Part shown: piece after piece, positions 1 to 10,469 of the stretch
How positions within the stretch are numbered: the first letter of the stretch is position 1
Layout of the letters: every line of letters begins with the position of its first letter
Source: Heterotrichella gracilis
Taxonomy: Eukaryota > Sar > Xanthophyceae > Tribonematales > Xanthonemataceae
Direction of reading: 5' to 3'
Assembly (NCBI GenBank): GCA_032358255.1
Contig: JAULBX010007440.1
Coordinates: 54,249 to 118,248, forward strand
Length of the DNA stretch: 64,000 nt
Position numbers and translations under genes: made by a program
The notes under the pieces: model-generated
What the model was told of the DNA's origin: nothing
The model's input: the letters and a program-made list of their open reading frames with translations, nothing else
Databases searched by the model: none

Positions 1-282
1 GGATGTGTGAGGATACGCCGGGGGAAAGGGTAAGGGTGTGAGTGGGACGTGTAGGTGGGTGTGCGCTGCGAGGGGAAGGGGAGGTGTGAGGGGGGGGGGT
101 CGAGGGCGGCGGCAGACGGCGCGGGTAAAGAGTAAGGGTGTGGGTAAGGGTAAGGGTGTGAAGTGGGATGTGTGGGTGTGCTGTGCCGCTGGGTTTGCAG
201 CAGGCAGACCTCCTTGCTCTGCTCACCCTAAACAATACCCTTACCCTAACCCCTAGCTATCTACCCTAGCCCTACACCCTAC

Positions 283-600
283 CGTGAGCGGTGCAGCTGG
301 GTCTGCAGCAGGCAGATCTCCTTGCTCTGCTCCCCAATCACCACCTGCTCCCAAGCCAGCTCATCCACAAAGGGCCTTTTCTTGGGGGCAAGGGGGGCGA
401 CCACCGGTGGGCGGTTGTTGGGGGTGAAGCACGAAGTGGCGTTGGCGGAGGTGGGTGTGTCGCACTCAAGGGGGGAGTCGTGGTGGTGGTGGTCGGAGGG
501 GGAGTCCTCGGAGACCGTGCAGGGGAGGTGGTGGTGGTGGTGGTGGTGGTGGTCCGAGTCGCACGAGGGGGAGGGGGAGGAGGGCACCCGGCGCTCGTTG
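283..600 (-). CDS. Exon of an unknown His-rich protein (gene continues past the left edge)
   Basis: One open exon of 318 nt lies between a good acceptor (CCCCACAG at 601-608) and a donor (CG|GTAGGG below 283). It begins NERRVPSSPSPS, runs through a stretch of eight histidines and a second run of four, then Ser/Thr/Pro-rich sequence, then a basic-to-charged tail (PLAPKKRPFVDELAWEQ) ending in a heptad-like stretch, IGEQSKEICLLQTQLHRS, that could form a coiled coil. A partial copy of the exon end (the SKEICLLQTQ codons) lies at about 185-224, as seen at other exon junctions in this window. I do not recognise the family. The low-complexity composition makes non-coding sequence possible, but the matching splice sites and the junction copy argue for a real exon. 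Confidence 0.4.
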
Positions 601-3600
601 CTGTGGGGAGGGGGGTGGGGGGTGGTGAGAGGAAGGAGTGAGTGGGGTGTGGCGGGTAGGTGCACACCCTTCTGTAGGGTTATGGGCACTTGGGGTTTGG
701 GACCAGGGTTGCACAGACTAGGGTGGGCACGGTTTAGACGGGAGTGGCGTAACAAGCATGCGTCATGGTGGTGGCACAAGGGGTGGGTACCCGGATAAGG
801 GGCGGCACGGTGGCCAAGTGGGCGGCATCTCAGACGGGCCTGGTGGAAAGGTATCGAGCTTAACACAACTACCTTCTCGCAGTACAATAGGCCTAGGCAA
901 AAGCGTGGGCGAGGCGAAGGTTCGACGGTGCGCGCGGAAAAACTTTTCGGGGGCCGCTGGGAAAAAGTGCAGGCGCCTGGCCCGCTAGACCCTCCTACAA
1001 CCTCCAACCACGGAAACCATATCCCAAGCTGGACAGCTCAACCCGAGGCCCAGGGACAGACGGGTGAGCCTCCAGCCACGCATTGGGCAAAGACAACGGC
1101 GCGAACGACGCTCGCATCGTCCCCTGACGAATCCATTGTCGCATGTGACTTTTGGGTCCCAAGGCATGCGAGGCGAGTCATGACTAGTCAGCCCACAAAC
1201 CACGTCACTTTGCTCAAGCCGACCAAACTCGATCAAATTCGAAGAAAAGGCAGTGTGCGCCTTCGAGGCAATGGACTAGGCCTGAGAGTTGGGCTTGCAT
1301 GTCAAGGGTAGAGGTGGGCAATTGGCATCGGGATGGCACCATCGCGCCCCATTGCGCACAGCGGCCAAAAGTGGCCCATACGAACGGGGCTGTCAAAGAA
1401 ACTAGTCCAACGAATTAAAGACAGGAAAAGGAAACCAAGCAGCTGACATTCCCGTGTTGGGATAGGGGTACTGGGCATTTGGGTTCACGGGTTGTGGATT
1501 ACTCAGGCAATGCACCCATGCACCCCATGTCCGGTACCACGCCATGGGACACGTGTGTGAGCCAAAAACAGGCGCATTGGCGAAGAAAAAGCGAGCTAGA
1601 CAGCCAGATTACCCACTGAAACGTTCCAGTAGTGCATGGCAGCAAGGGAACGGAGAGTGATGTGGGTTGGCGTGGAGGATACCTGACGCATTGGGGTACC
1701 CAGCGTGCAATGTGGCCAGGGCCACTTTCTGGCCATCTCCCGTTTAAAAAAACCACAAACACTGTGCAAAACCCACAAGGGACTGCTAAACAGGAAGAGG
1801 AACGCGATCCTACCGGATCGTTGCCCAACTACGCGCACCTACTACCTAGCTAGCGTTGCACGCCCAGCATGCTCTCAGGTACAAGCGTTTGAACCCTGGG
1901 CTGACAAGGACCTTGGAAAAAGACAGGCAGCATCTTGGAATCTGGCCAGGAAACCAATTGGGCCGCCGAGTGCGGCGAAGGGTGGGTTTCCCGCGAAGAG
2001 ATGGAAGCATCTGGTGGCATATACCGTACCTCACTGGCGACCTGGTGCGAATTGGGGCTAGGCTCAGGTAGCTGCACATGCTCTCGCCACACTGCTCGGC
2101 CTTGCTCCCCATTTTCCTCGCTTTCTTCTCAAATGACAGCGCCATGGCTGGGAATCGGCAGAATGAGTCTACCGTTACAACCCGTTGTAGTGGATGTAGG
2201 AGCAATCGAGAAATATCTAGCAATGCAGGTCGCGCAATGGCCACACAAGCCTCCAGCACCCACGAACGTGCAGGGGGAACAACACGGCAAACAGGCGCAG
2301 CAAAGCGGATCAACCGGCACAGAAGCAAGGAACGAGTTGGGATCGACGATCTTGGGTGGGTAATGGTGGCAATGTGCATAAGGAAGCCGCCTTACAAGGT
2401 GGACGCAAGTTGGCGTGGGAGGTCCAAACAGGTGCGCGTGAAATTTAAACTGGGCGGCTGGACACGTTTCGGTCCCGCCCGCACCCTTTTTTTTGAATTT
2501 TGAAAACGGTGCGCGCGATTCCCTGCAACGTGGCACAGCCAGGATCTTCCCTGGCTTTCACCGCCCAATAATCACCTGCCACATCAGCGATTATCCACCC
2601 CCTGCCCCGCAGTTAATCGAGTTCAAGGGGAGGATTAACCTCACATTCCACCCCAACGAGGACGTGAAAAGAGCGAAAAGGTCACATTCCACATATGGCC
2701 AGCCCACTTTTCCGCTGACAGGGCAGCTTTTTCACCCGCGGCGCACGCAAGGCACACGCCTGGCACGCTGCCTTGTCACATCAGATCACAAATGAAGGGC
2801 GTCCATAGGCTGCAGCGTTTTGGGCCTGCAGCAGCTGCCCAGCCACCACAAGCCACAACTCCACCCCTTGGCTGTGAGTGGTGCCAGTGACTCAGCACCT
2901 TCTGGACAGGGTGTTCGATGAAAACTCCTTTCATGCCTTGCTCATGCCTCAATGGTGACCAAAAGGTCACCTCAGCTGGGGCCATCAGGGGGGTACATTT
3001 CCTAGCTAGAACCTGGTCTTGAATCAAAACAGTTTTCAAATAAGAACACTTTCTGACCTGGGTGTTGGATTACCGTATATCTTCTTTCATGCCTTGCTCA
3101 TGCCTCATTAGTGACTTAGGGTCACCACAGCGACAGCCATCAGGGGAAGTACTTTTCCTAGCTAGAACCTGGTTCTGAAGCAAGGACAGGTTCAAAGAAC
3201 AAAAACCCACAGGCAGTGTGTAACCCACAGCGGCATGGCCACTACACTATTGGATCTTGTTGCTACCTTGGGCATGGAATGCCGAGTGTGTTGCAGACAC
3301 TGTCTGTACAATACAGGGTGAGCAATTGATAGAGGACCACTTCTCCCAGCATATGTATGTACAGTCCCAAGCTACAATGATACGGGCTGGAGCCATGCAT
3401 GGCGAGTGTGGCCCATGTGGCATGCCCTTGTGCACACTGGCGAAGTAGGATAGCTAGGCGTGCAGCACACTCCCTGTATACCCTATCCAGTCTGAGACCA
3501 TGACGCCATTATTACACTTTATGGTTTCATACATCAAACTATATGGATATCTCACTTGTTGGTGGCAGGCTGTGTGATGTCCAATTATGCAATGGGGGAC

Positions 3601-4344
3601 AACACAAGATTACCTGCGGGGTGTGCGCATATGCAAGCTGTCTTGCCTGTGACTTGTACAGTATTAAACTGAGGGAAAACTGAGGCAGCACAAAGCAAGG
3701 GAAACCAAAGCGTCGGATAACAAGCAGCAAATTTTGGATGGAAAACTGGAACCTGGCGAGCTTTGCACGCCATCACTGGACGTTGCGTTTGGCTGTGCTG
3801 CCTCGCATACGTTGAAAATTTGTCCTAAAAAACTCTGAGCGGGTCTGAAGTAGGTTGCTTAACAACCAACCCTCTCAAACTAATCCAAAACTTGGACACC
3901 CAAGCAAGGAAAACACGCCTGTGCCTGTGCAGGGCCCTATGCCTGCCCACAAAGCATGCGCCCCTGCTAGTTGCTTAGATGCTGCACACCCTCAATTCCC
4001 GCTCTAACACTCAGCAAGGTGCATCTCGCCTAACTGTGCAGCATTAGAACATATAAAAACACTAAACAGCATATAACCAAGTCCAAAATCAGCAAAATCC
4101 CCCGTTCCTCCCGTAGGGAAGTGTGGACAACACGCTCCTCCAAGAAAATATAAGCACCAATGGGGCGAGGGGTAGGGGGGTGAAGTGGGTGGGCTTAAGA
4201 GGGGTGGGGAGAGGGCAATCCATCGCAAGGTGCTGCTCCTTCTGACGGCACAATTGAATATGTGCTGAGGTAGTGTGTTCTTTACACACTATCAGCGCCA
4301 CAGAAGTGCCGCATGCGGGCACGCCAGGAATGGGTCACTTGCCA
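601..4344. other. Gene-free stretch with one direct repeat
   Basis: I find no chain of open exons with compatible splice sites here. The longest open frames (for example 1846-2379 minus, 1935-2363 plus) have no recognisable motif, no matching splice sites and no junction copies. The stretch is poorer in the telomere-like heptamer than the genes around it. It holds a direct repeat at about 2928-3030 and 3083-3190, described separately. Confidence 0.5.
2928..3190. repeat. Two-copy direct repeat of about 100 bp
   Basis: Both copies start with TTTCATGCCTTGCTCATGCC, share a centre with GCCATCAGGGG and end in CCTAGCTAGAACCTGGT. They start about 155 bp apart and differ by scattered substitutions and small gaps. 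No open frame spans them, so this is probably an old local duplication in intergenic DNA. Confidence 0.6.
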
Positions 4345-5471
4345 TCACGCCAGTGCCATCATCTCGCTGAGGTGGCGCACGCGGGCACGCGAGTAATCGG
4401 CCATGTTCTTGATCAGGTCCACTGAGGACGATGTCACCAGGGGTGTGACAGGAGAGATTAGTGCAGGGGAGGTCAGCGAGGACTTGAGCTGCTGCTTGAG
4501 GTTCGCCATCTTGCCCCTGCACCACCCCTCGCACAATCAGAATGCAGTTGAGCGGGGCGTAACTTTGGTATAACCCGTGCCCCATCTGGGGTACGGCACG
4601 CCCTAAGCTTAAGGCCTAAGCCCCTGCAAGCACGTCTCAACATCCATGAAGGAGCCCCAGTCGGGCCAACGTGTGTGCAGAATGCCTGTGAAACTAGCAG
4701 CACTGCTGATCGATGCAGGCTTGATGTGCGAACTCTGCAATCCTTGGACACAAACCCCCCACCTTGCGATCTACACCCTGTATCATGCGCGTGCAGGCCA
4801 TGTTCCTGCTACAAAAATGCATTCCAGCTCCGCACTGCTAAAATCCCCACCCGTACCCATTACATGTACTGTACTCAAAAACACCCCACCACCACCACCA
4901 CCACCACCACCCGCACCTCAACATCCCCATCGCCAGCCGCACCCCACCCATCTCCGCACCGGAGGCGGCCGCGCCATCCCAGGTGGGGTGGGTGGGGAGC
5001 GGACCTGCGGTGGGGGGTTGGGGCCGCCATGCCACAGCCGCCGCCGCCGCAGTGGTCGGCCATAGTGTGTTGTTGAGGGTGGTGGCCAGACGAGTGGGGG
5101 ATGGCCAGCGGGTGGGGGCGGGGCCCAGGTCGTCGTCTGCAGTAGAAAGTGGGGGTAAGGAAGTGGATCAAAAATCGCAGTACGTGTATGATGCAATGTG
5201 GGCGTGGTGGCGAGTGGGTGCATGCGCATCACATGGCATGTACCTGTGTAAGGTATTGGGCGTGCCTCCTTGGGCAGAGCCGGCGGGGGCACCTGCCGCT
5301 GACTACCCAGGTACGTCACCGGACAGGGGCTGGTTAGGGCTTAAAAGTAGGGTTCTAGGGTCCATGCTAGGGTTCCGCACCTATGAGCGGCAGCAGCGCG
5401 TCCCCCTCCTCTGCACCAGGGTACGGGTAGGGGTAGTCTACCAGCTCGGCATCACCAGACAAGAGTTGGGC
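4345..5471 (-). CDS. Unknown protein, 3' part of a multi-exon gene
   Basis: A phase-consistent chain of four minus-strand exons can be read: 5471-5381 (AQLLSGDAELVDYPYPYPGA...), 5292-5244, 5136-5005 (contains QQHTMADHCGGGGCGMAAP) and 4516-4345. The last contains GKMANLKQQLKSSLTSPAL and ends NMADYSRARVRHLSEMMALA before a stop. Donors are GTGCGG, GTACAT and GTCCGC; all acceptors end in CAG. The terminal exon looks convincingly like protein, the middle exons less so: the 5136-5005 exon is also open in another frame that reads DDLGPAPTRWPSPTRLATTL. The start codon and any upstream exon were not found. The family is not recognised. The gene lies just downstream of the tafazzin-like gene on the same strand but is separate, because that gene has its own stop at 5693. 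Confidence 0.4.
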
Positions 5472-5692
5472 CTGCAATGGGGAAGGTGGGGGGGGGGGTC
5501 AGTGGCGGGATGGCAACAGGTGTTGTCAGGGACAATGAGATAACCCTAAAACCCTTAGCCCCAAACACGCATGGTCAGGAACAGGGCAGCAATCTTCCAA
5601 AGTGAGGCCCATGGGGTTTGCAGAGTTGCAAAGTTTTGAACCCCTTGATATGGTTTACCACCCCTGCCCTTCGCAGCAGCCCTCTTGAAACC

Positions 5693-8491
5693 CTACAACC
5701 CCACCTGCAGCGTGTGCAGCGCGCGCCCCACCCTCTCCGCCACCTCCGCGTACAGCCGCTCCTCCCCCCACCCCCCACTCCTGGCAGCATCCAGCAGGTC
5801 GGCCACTGGCACGGGGGGCCCAACAGCCACACGCAGGTGGTGGCCGGGGCGGGGGAGCACGGCGCCCCTACGGGAGAATGGGGGTAGAGGGGGGTTACAG
5901 GGTGTAGAATGGTGATGTGGAGAAGTTGTAGCGTAAACGAGTAAAGGTGTGGCCACGTTGGCATTGGTGGGGTTTAAGACTAGGGTCCTCCACCCGCAGG
6001 GGTTTGGGGTGCGGGGGTGGGGGTGTCACATGGTACGTGGTGGTGCAACAGGATGTAGGGCCAGGTTGACATTGCTAGGTGTGCAGTGGGGTGATTCAAA
6101 GGCCAACCTTCAGGTGTAAGCCTTTCCTACTTGTCTGCACCCAGAACACCAAATAGAGCAATTTAAATGGCTTTTCTACATTGCTTTTGCCAGACTTTCC
6201 ACTAGAATTCACCATAAAATCCCACAGCGTTTCATCAGGCTGGTCACTAGGGTTCACAAGGGTTTCACTGGGGTTTCTACCCCATCCCACCCACCCACCT
6301 TGGGAACACCTCCTCCATCCCCGCGTGCACCCATGGCACCACCACCGGCGGGGTATCGCAGGCAGCCACCAGCCGCCCCACCCCCCTCCGCACCCTCCCC
6401 AGCTTGCCATCCCTTGACCGCGTCCCCTCTGGGAATATGTGTACCCACTCCCCCTTGCGAAGGCGGGATTCCGCTGCCACAAGCCCTGGTTGTGTCAGGC
6501 CCGCACCGCGCTCAAGTGGCAGGGTCTGGGGGGATGGGGCAGGGGGGTGAGGGGAGGGAGGTGCGTGTGTGTGGTATGCAGCGGGGATTGGGGCAACAAT
6601 CCATGCAGACGGCGCCCATGCCCCTCACAGGGTGGACCGACGTGCCTAGCAGTACCATGGAAGCCGATGCCACCCCACACCCACATCCCATACTAGACAC
6701 TCCCTGCCACCCACACCACCCACCCATCTTGGCCGCCCTGAAAAAATCCGCCACAGCCGCGTGCTTGAAGCACCGATCTGAAGCGCACAGCATCCACCGC
6801 ACCCTGTCGGCATGGAGCAGCGTCCCCAGCGGCACTATCACGATCCCCACCACCCCCAGCTTCCCACTAAAAATCACCACCACCACCACACCCACCGCAA
6901 CCCAGCCACCCACCTTTGCCGCCCTGAAAAAACCCGCCACAGCCGCATGCTTGAAGCACCGATCGGAGGCGCACAGCGTCCACCGCACCCTGTCGGGATG
7001 CAGCAGGGTCCCCAGCGGCACTATCGCAGCCGCCACCATAGGGTCATCCAGCGCTGCCACGTGATTGGATACCGTGATCAAGGGGGTGCCGGGTGGGCGG
7101 TCGAGTGCGGCTGCCAGGTGGTGGCCCCCCGTGGTGGTGGTGGTGGAGAGGGTGGTGAGGAAGAGGCGCGAGGCCAGGCCCACGGCTGCGATCACCAGCG
7201 CCTGCGGGTGGGGGTGTGTTGGTTGGTTGGGTGGGTGGGGTGAGCCACAGCCTAGTCCCTCGGGAAGTTGCCTAAGATGGAAACTCAAGAATTGCCAGGC
7301 TCTAGTTTGCAGCAAACCCTTTGCAAATGTCATGATGGAAAACGGTCTGCCCTGAACAATAGCACCAACAAATGAAAGGGCAATGGGCACAGCAGGCGCC
7401 AGATAGCTCTAAACACGAGGATGCACTGTCACACTCTAGCAGCACCCCACTAGACCATAACACTTGAAACCCTCAGCCTTAAACCCTACACGCCACTCAC
7501 CCTGCCCAGCCCGTCTTGCCCATACAGCGATTGGAGGTCAGCAGTGGTCGCTGTTGCTGCTGTGGGTGTGGCTGTGGGGGTGGCTGTGGGTGCGGAGGTG
7601 GATGCGGCTGACCCTGACTGTGCACGTGCAGCGTCCATGGGGTTGAGGTCTACGTGGCGTGCCTGTGAGAGTGGGGGGTAGGGGTGATTTGAGGCACATC
7701 ATGCAATGGATGTGCATGTGGCTTGGGTGAAGCTTGGGTGAAGTGGTGGGCACGGGGATGGTTGTATGGTTGCGGTGAGTAGGGGGCTGGTGCAGCGTAT
7801 TATGTGGGGGTCAATCAATGCCCACAACCTCTTCACCACCGCTCCCCAAATCATCTAGACCACACACACACACACAAAAAAAAAACTCCCCACCCTAGGG
7901 CTGATCACGTTCCCCCCCACCACCCACCACCCACCACCCACCTTGACCGCCCCCAGCGCCAATCGCAGCCGCACCCCCAGCGCTTCCCGAGCCCCACGCA
8001 TCCGCCACCTGGCCTTCGCCACCGCCCTGCGCGGGTCGATGCGGGCTGCACGGGCGCGGTTGCGAGCCACAGCGCGCTGCATCCGGGCACGGGCGGCGGC
8101 AACCAGCCGTTCCGCCATGGCCTGTGGTAGGGGTGGTGGGTTTTAATGTTTTGGGTTGGCGAGTTTCATGGGTAATGGTATGCAGTGGGTTAAGTTTAAT
8201 GTTTCCCCGCCTCCTCCCATTGTATCAATGCTCCCAACTGCAAGGTTGCTTGCCTTGGCACGCAGGCGCATGGAAGCCATGACAGGGTCTGGTTAGGGTC
8301 CGGTATGGGCGTGGCGTAATTTGCCGCACGGTGCGGTCAGCATGTTGGTTACAGTTGGCAAGGGTTTGGTAAGGGTATCACTGCCTCACCGCCTCCTCTC
8401 CCTGTGCCGGCGCCCGCAAGTCCAGGTTGTTTGCCTTGGCGTGGAGTGTGCGCAGTACCTCCCTGTAGGCTCGCACTCCAGCTGCAGCCAT
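5693..8491 (-). CDS. Tafazzin-like lysophospholipid acyltransferase (PlsC superfamily)
   Basis: Six exons join in phase into 377 aa: 8491-8390, 8121-7942, 7662-7501, 7201-6914, 6525-6299 and 5867-5693 (stop). The acyltransferase motif I is VSNHVAALDDP (H195, D200 in the HX4D pattern). It is followed by RWTLCASDRCF, equivalent to the tafazzin block after the HX4D motif, then a Glu-Arg-Gly block (LERGAG) and motif III WVHIFPEGTRSRDG around residues 272-284. A C-terminal block is VAVGPPVPVADLLDAAR...LYAEVAERV. This order matches tafazzins, which remodel cardiolipin and other phospholipids by acyl transfer between lipids, usually in mitochondria. The first two exons are Ala/Arg-rich and helical, so a mitochondrial presequence is possible but not proven. 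Human tafazzin is shorter (about 290 aa); the excess is the N-terminal region and a Thr/Ala-rich linker near residues 112-134. Translation could instead start at the ATG at 8118. An exon copy with a destroyed donor lies in the intron at 6729-6848. Confidence 0.85.
6729..6848 (-). repeat. Echo of tafazzin exon 4 with a destroyed donor
   Basis: This segment repeats the last 40 or so codons of the upstream exon (VPLGTLLHADRVRWMLCASD... against VPLGTLLHPDRVRWTLCASD...). It sits 66 bp below the real exon end at 6914, inside the same intron. Where the real exon has AAAG|GTGGGT, the copy has CAAG|ATGGGT, so the GT dinucleotide is lost. It also lacks an evident acceptor. It is therefore most likely skipped as part of the intron. 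Confidence 0.8.
8205..8281 (-). repeat. Echo of the first tafazzin exon
   Basis: Reads MASMRLRAKASNLAVGS, clearly related to the LRTLHAKANNLDLRAP region of the exon at 8491-8390. The donor side has drifted (GGCGGGGAAA instead of GGCGGTGAGG). It is a decayed partial copy lying in intron 1. Confidence 0.6.
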
Positions 8492-10469
8492 TTGCAGAGG
8501 GGGATAGGGACCCTGCACAGTGGGGATTAGGGATTTCAGATCACACACAGCGGGGATAGGGGTGTGCCTCAGAACAGGCACGGCCACAGGTGGTAGACAC
8601 AGTGCCAGGCAGTGTCAGGGACGGGCTGCGCGTCGCCGCTTGGGCAAGGCTGACTGCTAACCTTCACTGTAACTTGTCAACTACCAATTGACTAAAGAGG
8701 ATTCATCACCACACCAGAGGAAATAACACGTGGGCAGACCGGCTCATACTGTAGATACTACCCAATGGCAGCAATTCACAACGTTGCCAATGCTTTTGTT
8801 GTGCCATCCTAGCAGAAAGGCGTTGATGTCGAGTGTTGGGGACACACCCAGGGTCAAGACCTTGCTGCCACTGGGCCCTCATTGGCAATTAAGGTCCAAC
8901 GACAGCAGGGACTTGACCGTGAGAGTGTTCTCAACAGTCAACTTCTACGTCTTCTTGCTAGGCTGGCATGACAAGCTTGGTGTTTCATGCTTTGTGCCTA
9001 CAAAAATGCCGGGGTCATGGTCTGCGGGGTGTCCAGGCCCATGCCGGCCCCTAAGGATGGAAAGATATAACAAGGAAAAATATATCAAGGCATCAGCTGC
9101 CGCAAGCTGTGCAAGGGTGACCGCTGCTGACCTGGCTGCACTGCCGATGGCACCTACAACCTACCGTCCTACCCAACCTGGCAAGAGCTACTTGTTTGTC
9201 TGCGCTGAACGCTGCATCCAGCAGGGTTGAACGCCGGACTGAGGAACCAGGCCGTTATCTGAAGGTACCGAACAGTGCCCACTGCTCAACTGGTTCCTCG
9301 GCTACTACCCAGGTGATCCCGTGGAAAACAAAAAGGATTGTGCTAGGAGAGATACCTTCTCAAAGCGGCAGGTGAGAATGCAGCTTATCTTGAAAACCGT
9401 GCTGTCTATCAAGGACGGAAGGCAGTGTAGCAAACCAGCAGCCAGAGGCGAAAAAGATTGCATCCCATCAGCATGCATGCATAACCAATTGCTAGCAATT
9501 TCTGCCAACGTGTGGTGCAGACCCGCCGGTGCTACCCGTCGCCACGCCACACTCCAACATCAAACTGAGGCTCACCTGCATGTTCCCAACGGGCAGTTAC
9601 GAGCACTTGCTTTACCTCCTTCCTCGCACTTTCTACTTCAGCGGCTGAGTCAGCGTTACTGATTAACAGCCATCGTTATCCACAGCGTATTGCGGGTGCA
9701 GTAGGTTCGTCATAATTGGCGAATAAGTGGCAGACACTGAGTTTGTAGTGCAGGGCGGAACGTTGCAAGTAGGCTTTGATGGGTTATAACATGTAGTTAT
9801 CTGGTGTGAGGTGGGGCCGCCCTTTCTAAAAGCCCTTAATAAGGGTTTCCGAAAATGCAACGTTTAATATGTTTTTAAAACATGGATTATTGGGATGAAC
9901 ATCCAGCACTGCCGCAACATTAAGAGTAAGCTGCAAAATTGCAAAAAAAAATGTACATAATTCATACTTGGCTACGATGACGGGTGGTGCATAAAGGGCA
10001 CCTTCAGGCAACAGCAATGCGAAATGCTGCACGCGATTGCACACCACCATTCAGTTCTTACAGATATTTTTCAGGACCTGGTGCATGGCGTTCCAGTCCA
10101 AGACTTGTCGCCATGTTGCTGCCTGTAATGTCCAACGACACTCCCAACCATAGTAAGCACTGTGAGGTATGGTATGTTGTTTAGACCCCACCAGAGGTGG
10201 CCGATACACCAGGTATTGGTGGTTGAGCGGCGCCACGCCCGGTGCCCTACATCCCATCCCTATCCCTATCACCCCATCGGCACCCACCCACGGGGTCCAA
10301 CCCCTCTCCTGGCCGGCTAGAATCCCCCTCCCCCTCCCCCTCCCCACCCCCAACCAGCGGCAACCACCAACAGGGTCCACCCACCGCCACCCCACGGGCG
10401 CTGTGTTGCAGGCACTCTACCAGCATCACAACTCAAGAAAAGAAAAAAACCACTACACCTGGGTACATC
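8492..10469. other. Gene-free stretch between tafazzin and ADAT3
   Basis: No supported exon chain. It holds two copies of a dispersed repeat (about 8598-8665 and 9087-9155) and, at its right end (about 10187-10235, minus sense), an echo of the ADAT3 terminal exon reading PLNHQYLVYRPPL. A long open frame at 8730-9230 (plus) runs through the dispersed repeat and shows no domain. Confidence 0.45.
8598..8665. repeat. Dispersed repeat, copy 1
   Basis: Contains AGTGCCAGG...GGGCTG...GGCAAGGCTGACTGCTAA. The same order of short blocks recurs at 9087-9155, 22331-22410, 29918-30020, 47035-47063 and 55886-55975, always in plus orientation and always outside the exons modelled here. The family is discussed under findings. 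Confidence 0.55.

Noticed and set aside
1846-2379. Open frame of 177 codons on the minus strand
   Set aside because: No domain, no splice context, overlaps other open frames on both strands; composition gives no support for coding.
4875-5171. Alternative frame DDLGPAPTRWPSPTRLATTL as the coding frame of the unknown gene
   Set aside because: It is open, but its phase leads to an early stop in the last exon; the frame chosen joins to the convincing C-terminus. Kept as an uncertainty in the feature.
8378-8587. RAYREVLRTL as a separate LYR-motif protein
   Set aside because: The exon joins in phase to the next tafazzin exon through a normal intron, so it is better read as the tafazzin N-terminus; the LYR likeness is only a short helix.
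8730-9230. Open frame of 166 codons on the plus strand
   Set aside because: It runs through a copy of the dispersed repeat and has no recognisable motif or splice context.
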